A stretch of 11,752 nucleotides of DNA from Bacteroidota bacterium. GTDB taxonomy: Bacteria; Bacteroidota; Bacteroidia; Flavobacteriales; Weeksellaceae. The DNA lies in assembly GCA_023388015.1 (NCBI GenBank), contig JAEWHB010000012.1:1-11752 (forward strand). The letters are read 5' to 3'. The number at the start of each line of letters is the position of its first letter. Positions within the stretch are counted from its first letter, which is position 1. The notes under the pieces are model-generated. The model saw nothing but the letters and a program-made list of their open reading frames with translations. It ran no database searches and had not been told where the DNA came from. This document shows positions 7,678 to 11,752 of the stretch, piece after piece. The translations under genes were made by a program, and so were the position numbers.

Positions 7678-8259
7678 TCACCCATGAATCGTTTCCTTGT
7701 TTCCGTAGCTTTTGATGAGTTCGCCTTCAAAATCCAACCATTCCTGCCAACGTTTTTCCACATCAATATCGCCAGCATATTTTCGGGCGAAACCAAGAAA
7801 AACCGTATAATGATTGGCTTCCGAAACCATGAGTTCGTGATAAAATTTCGCCAGTTCCTGATCTTTGATATTGGTGGATAAAACACGGAAACGTTCGCAA
7901 CTTCTGGCTTCAATCATTGCGGCAAACAACAAACGGTCGATAAAAGCTTCTTCTCTTGTTGCATTTTTTTTGCAAAATTTCACCAATTGATTAACGTAAT
8001 CATCCTTCCGTTCACGACCAAATTTGTATCCTCGCTCCAAAATAATGTCATGAACCATTTTGAAATGTTGCATTTCTTCAATGGCAATTTCAGACATAAC
8101 CGAAACCAAATCAGGTAATTCTGAGTTGTTGATAATCAAGTAAATGGCATTTGAAGCTGCTTTTTGTTCGCACCAAGCATGATCGGTAAGAATTTCCTCC
8201 AAATTTCCTTCGGCAATATTGGCCCATCTCGGGTCGGTTGGTAATTTTAATCCTAACAT
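7678..8259 (-). CDS. miaE: tRNA-(ms2io6A37) hydroxylase MiaE
   Basis: MiaE is a non-haem diiron monooxygenase that hydroxylates the isopentenyl group of 2-methylthio-N6-isopentenyladenosine at position 37 of tRNAs reading UNN codons, after MiaA and MiaB have acted. The protein has 193 residues, the usual length, and begins with the family N-terminus MLGLKLPTDPRWA. The ferritin-like four-helix ligand set is intact: E31 (CEQKAAS), E62 and H65 (EEMQHFKMVHD), E117 (IEARSCERF), and E147 and H150 (SEANHYTVFLGFARKY). MiaE needs O2, so an aerobic lifestyle is implied. miaA and miaB are not in the window. It is probably the first gene of a unit continuing into the PhnA gene (44-base gap) and the helicase. 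Its leader (8260-8288) is very AT-rich with no clear promoter match. Confidence 0.94.
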   Translation of the reverse strand: MLGLKLPTDPRWANIAEGNLEEILTDHAWCEQKAASNAIYLIINNSELPDLVSVMSEIAIEEMQHFKMVHDIILERGYKFGRERKDDYVNQLVKFCKKNATREEAFIDRLLFAAMIEARSCERFRVLSTNIKDQELAKFYHELMVSEANHYTVFLGFARKYAGDIDVEKRWQEWLDFEGELIKSYGNKETIHG

Positions 8260-8288
8260 AATTCAATTGTAAATTAAATTTAAACATA

Positions 8289-8315
8289 AATAAAAGCACT
8301 TGGAGCGCTTTTATT
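8289..8315 (-). terminator. Probable intrinsic terminator of the methyltransferase gene
   Basis: On the minus strand AATAAAAGCGCT and AGTGCTTTTATT form a 12-position stem with one mismatch around the 3-base loop CCA, followed by the T-rich run TATGTTT. It lies 44 bases past the methyltransferase stop and 29 bases before the miaE start, so it would separate the two genes transcriptionally. The stem is AT-rich apart from its centre, and the T tract is interrupted, so the strength is uncertain. Confidence 0.5.
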
Positions 8316-8359
8316 CAGGAATATCAGATTCTTAAAATCCGCTGCAAAGTTAGCCAAAT

Positions 8360-9061
8360 TTATTTGGAAACTTCGGCCAGATAAGCATCGCCTACTTTGA
8401 GGATTAAATCAGTTTTCAAGTTCTGTTTTTCAGCGAAATCACTCAAAAGCAAATAATCGAGATAAAGCCATTTGAAAGGAATTTCTTTTTCGCCTTTGTA
8501 ATAAAGATAATAATCCACTTCGCCATAATAATTCGCAAGCGGAATGGAGAAATTTCCTTCCTGATTTTGATACATATACAAAATATCAGTGCCGTCAATG
8601 AGGATTTTTCCGTCTGGATTTAATAAAGAGGAAAGTTTTTTCAAATAAACATCGATTTGATCCATCGTTTGAAAAATTCCGGTTCCGTTCATCAGAAGTA
8701 AAATCGTATCGAATTTTTCTTGGGGCGAATAGTTCAATAAATTTTCACAAACCGTTTTTTGAACACCACGATGTTTGCAAACTTCAATGGATTTGGGCGA
8801 AATGTCCAAAGCCGTTACGTTCAGATTCTTTTCGTTTTGCAAATACAAACTATGTGAACCCGCACCGGCTCCAACATCCAAAACCTTTCCTTTTGCGAGT
8901 TCCAGTGCTTTTTGCTCAAGCAAATTCATTCCATCGAAATCCCGGAAAAGATATTCCACCGGAAGTTCATCCAATTCGGAAATCGAAGTTTCGGTTTGAA
9001 TATCCTCAGGTGAATTATGGTGGTAATAGTCCCAAATGGCCTGACCCATTAAATCTTTCAT
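8360..9061 (-). CDS. Class I SAM-dependent methyltransferase
   Basis: The 233-residue protein has a Rossmann-type methyltransferase core. The glycine-rich SAM loop VLDVGAGAGSHSLYL (motif I, D62 to H70) is preceded by LLEQKALELAKGK. The acidic residue binding the SAM ribose is D86 in ALDISPKSIEVC. The strand FDTILLLMNGTGIF (about 117-130) and LLNPDGKILIDGTDI (about 146-160) complete the core. The C-terminal part is Tyr-rich (NYYGEVDYYLYYKGEKEIPF) and probably forms the substrate cap. No NPPY/DPPY motif is present, so it is not a typical DNA adenine methylase; a small-molecule substrate is likelier, but which one cannot be told. The start ATG is at 9059-9061; a second in-frame Met at residue 5 is an alternative. 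It is divergent from the serine hydrolase gene and separated from miaE by a probable terminator. Confidence 0.87.
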   Translation of the reverse strand: MKDLMGQAIWDYYHHNSPEDIQTETSISELDELPVEYLFRDFDGMNLLEQKALELAKGKVLDVGAGAGSHSLYLQNEKNLNVTALDISPKSIEVCKHRGVQKTVCENLLNYSPQEKFDTILLLMNGTGIFQTMDQIDVYLKKLSSLLNPDGKILIDGTDILYMYQNQEGNFSIPLANYYGEVDYYLYYKGEKEIPFKWLYLDYLLLSDFAEKQNLKTDLILKVGDAYLAEVSK

Positions 9062-9095
9062 GCGATAAAATTAAGATTAAATTAATTATCGTTTT

Positions 9096-9115
9096 CCCTG
9101 AGTTGAAACTCGGGG
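9096..9115. repeat. REP-like hairpin in divergent spacer
   Basis: CCCTGAGT (9096-9103) and ACTCGGGG (9108-9115) form an 8-bp stem, including one T/G wobble, around a TGAA loop. A short spacer and a run of seven T (9124-9130) follow, so a terminator-like reading on the plus strand is possible. However, no gene upstream on that strand needs a terminator. The compact GC-rich hairpin in an AT-rich spacer resembles a REP unit; no REP-associated transposase gene is in the window. Confidence 0.55.
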
Positions 9116-9162
9116 CTATAAAGTTTTTTTCTGGTTCGCTTTGTGGTTAAATTTCGTTTAAA

Positions 9163-9177
9163 AACCTTGACAAGGTT
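9163..9177. repeat. Perfect palindrome AACCTTGACAAGGTT
   Basis: Arms AACCTTG and CAAGGTT are perfect inverse complements around a single central A. It lies 33 bases after the T run of the upstream hairpin and directly abuts a second palindrome. It could be a dimeric regulator site for the serine hydrolase gene (ATG 76 bases downstream) or part of a dispersed intergenic repeat; the sequence alone does not decide. Confidence 0.5.
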
Positions 9178-9190
9178 AGATTTGAAATCT
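9178..9190. repeat. Perfect palindrome AGATTTGAAATCT
   Basis: Arms AGATTT and AAATCT are perfect inverse complements around a central G. It begins at the base after the AACCTTGACAAGGTT palindrome ends. The embedded TTTG (9181-9184) could serve as a -33 promoter element for the downstream gene. Confidence 0.45.
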
Positions 9191-9215
9191 TAAAATCGAA
9201 TTCAATATAGACTTG
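9181..9215 (+). promoter_or_regulatory. Candidate promoter of the serine hydrolase gene
   Basis: TTTG (9181-9184) and TAGACTTG (9208-9215, one mismatch to TAnnTTTG) are spaced 23 bases, at the upper end of the range seen in Bacteroidota promoters. The predicted transcript would start about 30 bases before the ATG. The match is imperfect and the call is tentative. Confidence 0.28.
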
Positions 9216-9219
9216 AATT
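9199..9219. repeat. Inverted repeat upstream of the serine hydrolase gene
   Basis: AATTCAA (9199-9205) and TTGAATT (9213-9219) are perfect 7-base inverted arms with a 7-base spacer. The element overlaps the candidate -7 sequence at 9208-9215, a usual position for a repressor site, but no regulator gene is nearby. Its AT-rich composition makes chance occurrence possible. Confidence 0.4.
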
Positions 9220-9253
9220 TAATTAATTATTTTTACGGCGTAATTTTAAAAAA

Positions 9254-10795
9254 ATGAACAAAAAACACTTTTTCCTGATTCTAATTTTCCTGACCGCAAC
9301 CCTTTTTTCGCAGGAGATTTCCGAACAAAAAGTCGATGCTTTGGTTGAGAAAACCCTCGAAACTTTCAATGTTCCGGGCATTGCAGTTGGAATTGTTCAC
9401 AACGGAAATGTTGTTCTGGCAAAAGGTTACGGTCTTGCCAACATCGAAACCGGAGAAAAAGTAAATGCCGATACAAATTTCGGGATTGCTTCCAATTCCA
9501 AAGCTTTTACTACAACTGCCATTGTGCTTTTGATCGACGAAGGAAAAATCAATTGGGACGATAAAGTCAAAAAATACATTCCCGAATTTAAAATGTACAA
9601 TGAATATGTGACCGAAGAATTTACCATTCGGGATTTGGTGACGCACCGCAGCGGTCTTGGACTTGGCGCCGGCGACCTGATGGTCTGGCCGGACGGACAC
9701 GATTTCACGCCCAGAGATATTATTCAAAACATTCAGTTTCTAAAACCGGTTTCGGATTTCCGTTCGAAATATGATTACGATAATTTATTGTACATCATTG
9801 CCGGAGTGGTGATTGAAAGAGTTTCGGGGATGAGTTGGACCGATTTCATTCAAAACAAATTTTTAGAACCTTTGGAAATGAACCGTACAGCGCCGAATTG
9901 GAATACGCTGAAAGATAAATCCAATGCCATTGCGCCCCATGTTCCGATTGACGGTAATTTAAAAGTCATTGACCGATATACCAATCCGATTTTTGATGCT
10001 GCCGCCGGAATTTATTCGAATGTCAATGACCTGACAAAATGGGTTCAGTTTCAATTGAATTACGGGAAAACGAAAGAGGGAATTCAACTGGTTTCGGAAG
10101 AGCGAATGCGCGAACTTTCTAAACCTCAGACTTTGATGCCGGTTACGACCAAAGAACCTTATCATTCTTTGTTTCGGGCGTACGGACTTGGTTTTGTGGT
10201 GGAAGATATGGCCGGGAAATTACAGGTTTCGCATACGGGCGGACTGGAAGGGATTGTCACGCAAATCATTATGTTTCCGCAACTCGATTTGGGCATCATT
10301 GTTTTAACGAACCAACAAGAAGGCGCCGCTTTTATGGCGGTTTCCAATACGATCAAAGATTTCTATCTCGGACTTCCCGAAAGAGATTGGGTAAAGGAAT
10401 ACGACGAATTGATTTCCCAAAGAAGAGGCGATGCCGATAAAATCACTTCGGAAGTTTGGGAAAGGGTTGAAAGGAATAAAAAATCAAAACAGCCCGAAAC
10501 CAAGGATTTAACCGGAACTTATCAAGACAATTGGTTCGGGGAAATTAGAATTTCAAACGAAAAAGGAAAACTTCGTTTCACGTCCAAACGTTCGGATCAG
10601 TTGAAAGGCGAAATGTTTTATTACAAAGACAATACCTATGCGGTAAAATGGGACAATGCCTATCTGCACGCCGATGCTTTTGTTTTTGTCCAAACCGAAA
10701 ACGGTAAAATCACCGGATTGAAAATGGAGCCGATTTCTCCCTTGACCGATTTTAGTTATGATTTTCAGGATTTGGATTTTGTGAAGGTTTTATAA
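9254..10795 (+). CDS. Secreted class C-type serine hydrolase (beta-lactamase/PBP4-like fold)
   Basis: The 513-residue protein starts with a signal peptide: MNKK, a hydrophobic core FFLILIFLTATLF, and likely cleavage around FS|Q (residues 19-20). It should act in the periplasm or outside the cell. The catalytic domain (about 25-370) has all three motifs of the class C beta-lactamase/DD-peptidase clan: SNSK (S80 nucleophile, K83), YDN (Y175 to N177) and HTGG (327-330) in place of KTG. The region around VTHRSGLGLG (129-138) is also typical. A C-terminal beta-rich domain (about 415-513, LTGTYQDNWFGEIRIS onwards) resembles the lipocalin-like DUF3471 tail often found on these proteins. Such enzymes include peptidases and esterases; true cephalosporinase activity should not be assumed. 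A membrane-anchored MBL-fold hydrolase gene follows 32 bases downstream on the same strand. The start is supported by the signal peptide. Confidence 0.92.
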   Translation: MNKKHFFLILIFLTATLFSQEISEQKVDALVEKTLETFNVPGIAVGIVHNGNVVLAKGYGLANIETGEKVNADTNFGIASNSKAFTTTAIVLLIDEGKINWDDKVKKYIPEFKMYNEYVTEEFTIRDLVTHRSGLGLGAGDLMVWPDGHDFTPRDIIQNIQFLKPVSDFRSKYDYDNLLYIIAGVVIERVSGMSWTDFIQNKFLEPLEMNRTAPNWNTLKDKSNAIAPHVPIDGNLKVIDRYTNPIFDAAAGIYSNVNDLTKWVQFQLNYGKTKEGIQLVSEERMRELSKPQTLMPVTTKEPYHSLFRAYGLGFVVEDMAGKLQVSHTGGLEGIVTQIIMFPQLDLGIIVLTNQQEGAAFMAVSNTIKDFYLGLPERDWVKEYDELISQRRGDADKITSEVWERVERNKKSKQPETKDLTGTYQDNWFGEIRISNEKGKLRFTSKRSDQLKGEMFYYKDNTYAVKWDNAYLHADAFVFVQTENGKITGLKMEPISPLTDFSYDFQDLDFVKVL

Positions 10796-10823
10796 CGAAT
10801 GTCGAGAAACGAACTTCGAAAAA
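10796..10823 (+). repeat. Four tandem CGA-heptanucleotide units in the MBL hydrolase leader
   Basis: Directly after the serine hydrolase stop the plus strand reads CGAATGT, CGAGAAA, CGAACTT, CGAAAAA, then AAAT and the ATG. CGA recurs at exactly 7-base steps (10796, 10803, 10810, 10817). The units fill 28 of the 32 spacer bases, and the AAAT-ATG junction is the same as at the PhnA gene. Confidence 0.5.
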
Positions 10824-10827
10824 AAAT

Positions 10828-11752
10828 ATGAAGAAAAAGATAAAGAAAATGTTGATTGGATTTTTGGTGCTGTTGAGTTTGATCATCCTTGGAATTTGGG
10901 GTTATATGCAACATCCCATATTTGGGAAAGCACCATCGGGAGAGCGTTTGGAACGAATTCAAAAATCTCCGAATTACCGCGATGGACAATTTCATAACCT
11001 GACAGAAACACCTTCGTTGGCCGAAGGTTATACGATGTTTGGCGTTTTCTGGGATTTTCTTTTTACAAAATATCCGAATGTAGTTCCCTTGGATTCCATT
11101 CCTTCGGTTAAGCCTGATTGGAAGAATTTGGACCCCGATGAAGATTTGCTGATTTGGTTTGGGCATTCCTCGTATTACATTCAGTTGGAAGGAAAAAAAT
11201 ACCTGATTGACCCGGTTTTCAGTGGAAATGCTTCGCCGCTTGCGGGTACCAATCGTGCTTTTCCTGGAAGTGAAATCGCCACGGCCGCCGACCTTCCCGA
11301 AATTGATTATATGCTCATCACACACGATCATTACGATCATCTGGACCATAAAACCGTGATTGACTTGATTCCGAAAGTAAAAAAAGTGATTACCGGATTG
11401 GGCGTGGGTGCACATCTGGAACATTGGGGATATGATCCAAAAATAATCACTGAACTGGATTGGAACGAAAGTCTGAAACTGGATGATTCCATTCAGATTT
11501 ATGCCGTTCCGGGAAGGCATTTTTCGGGAAGAACTTTTAAGCGAAACAACACACTTTGGGTTTCTTTTGTGTTGGAAACACCTAAAAGCAAAATTTTCAT
11601 TGGAGGAGATTCCGGTTATGATTCACATTTCAAAAAAATCGGTGAGGAATTCGGTCCATTTGATCTGGCGATTTTGGAAAACGGACAATATGATGAGAAA
11701 TGGAAATACATCCACTTTTTGCCTGAAGAAGTTGTGAAAGTCGCGCAGGAAC
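10828..11752 (+). CDS. Membrane-anchored MBL-fold metallo-hydrolase, UlaG/NAPE-PLD-like (3' partial)
   Basis: The gene runs from ATG 10828 to the right edge without a stop, giving 308 complete codons. A basic start (MKKKIKK) and one hydrophobic helix (about 8-25) suggest an N-terminal membrane anchor or uncleaved signal. The metallo-beta-lactamase fold follows: LIWFGHSSYYIQL (108-120), LIDPVFSGNASP (126-137), the metal site THDHYDHLD (H166, H168, D170, H171), a third His in PGRHFSGR (H231) and the bridging Asp in IGGDSGYD (D261). The arrangement, with a WFGHSS strand before HxHxDH, fits the Lactamase_B_2 group that includes NAPE-phospholipase D and UlaG-like lactonases, rather than beta-lactamases. 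The substrate is not readable; a lipid or phosphodiester is one possibility. It lies 32 bases after the serine hydrolase gene and is likely co-transcribed. The family is usually somewhat longer, so only a short C-terminal part, with the last metal-site His, should be missing. Confidence 0.9.
   Translation, partial: MKKKIKKMLIGFLVLLSLIILGIWGYMQHPIFGKAPSGERLERIQKSPNYRDGQFHNLTETPSLAEGYTMFGVFWDFLFTKYPNVVPLDSIPSVKPDWKNLDPDEDLLIWFGHSSYYIQLEGKKYLIDPVFSGNASPLAGTNRAFPGSEIATAADLPEIDYMLITHDHYDHLDHKTVIDLIPKVKKVITGLGVGAHLEHWGYDPKIITELDWNESLKLDDSIQIYAVPGRHFSGRTFKRNNTLWVSFVLETPKSKIFIGGDSGYDSHFKKIGEEFGPFDLAILENGQYDEKWKYIHFLPEEVVKVAQE

Noticed and set aside
8111..8299. Small minus-strand frame that starts in the miaE leader
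   Set aside because: It overlaps the miaE start in another frame and crosses the probable terminator; the protein has no recognisable features.
4317..9061. Restriction-modification or defence module made of helicase plus methyltransferase
   Set aside because: The methyltransferase lacks NPPY/DPPY-type DNA methylase motifs, lies beyond miaE and a probable terminator, and no nuclease motif is seen in the helicase or neighbours.
9281..9727. Long minus-strand open frame opposite the serine hydrolase
   Set aside because: The plus-strand gene has a signal peptide and catalytic motifs over the same bases; the antisense frame is a shadow.
9254..10795. An antibiotic-resistance class C beta-lactamase
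   Set aside because: The motifs fit the wider serine hydrolase clan; HTGG instead of KTG and the DUF3471-like tail point to a peptidase or esterase rather than an AmpC enzyme.
10765..11520. A 251-codon open frame on the minus strand
   Set aside because: It lies antisense to the MBL hydrolase, whose metal-binding motifs are intact; the antisense product has no recognisable domain.

Overview
The window reads as chromosomal DNA of an AT-rich Bacteroidota bacterium, most likely a member of the Flavobacteriia close to Chryseobacterium/Kaistella. This rests on an SprE/PorW-type lipoprotein of the type IX secretion/gliding machinery, the lack of Shine-Dalgarno sequences before starts, A/T-rich leaders, and signal peptides ending in FSQ. 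The placement below class level is inference. No rRNA, tRNA, CRISPR array, insertion sequence or prophage gene is visible. Every gap between genes is under 200 bases.

Layout. (1) 1-2438, plus strand: the 3' part, nearly complete, of an SprE/PorW TPR lipoprotein. Its signal peptide start lies just left of the window. (2) 2445-2473: a hairpin with A and T tracts that can serve as a terminator for both converging genes. (3) 2496-3692, minus: kbl, glycine C-acetyltransferase. (4) 3824-4312, plus: a GNAT acetyltransferase, divergent from kbl and ending 4 bases from the next gene's stop. (5) 4317-8259, minus: miaE, a PhnA-domain gene, then a large DEAH helicase with a predicted transmembrane hairpin. 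These are tightly spaced and probably co-transcribed in that order. (6) 8360-9061, minus: a class I SAM methyltransferase, separated from miaE by a probable terminator. (7) 9062-9253: a 192-base divergent spacer full of inverted repeats. (8) 9254-11752, plus: a secreted class C-type serine hydrolase, followed 32 bases later by a membrane-anchored metallo-beta-lactamase-fold hydrolase that runs off the right edge.

Most genes are housekeeping or accessory metabolic functions that do not form one pathway. Plausible functional groupings are the two envelope hydrolases at the right end and the miaE-phnA-helicase transcription unit.

Two observations stand out. The first is the helicase, which joins a soluble SF2 motor to a two-helix membrane segment and an unassigned C-terminal domain. 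The second is that four different gene leaders (kbl, GNAT, PhnA gene, MBL hydrolase) each carry four or five degenerate heptanucleotide units in register, ending at or close to a start codon. The heptamer sequence differs from leader to leader, but the 7-base period is shared.
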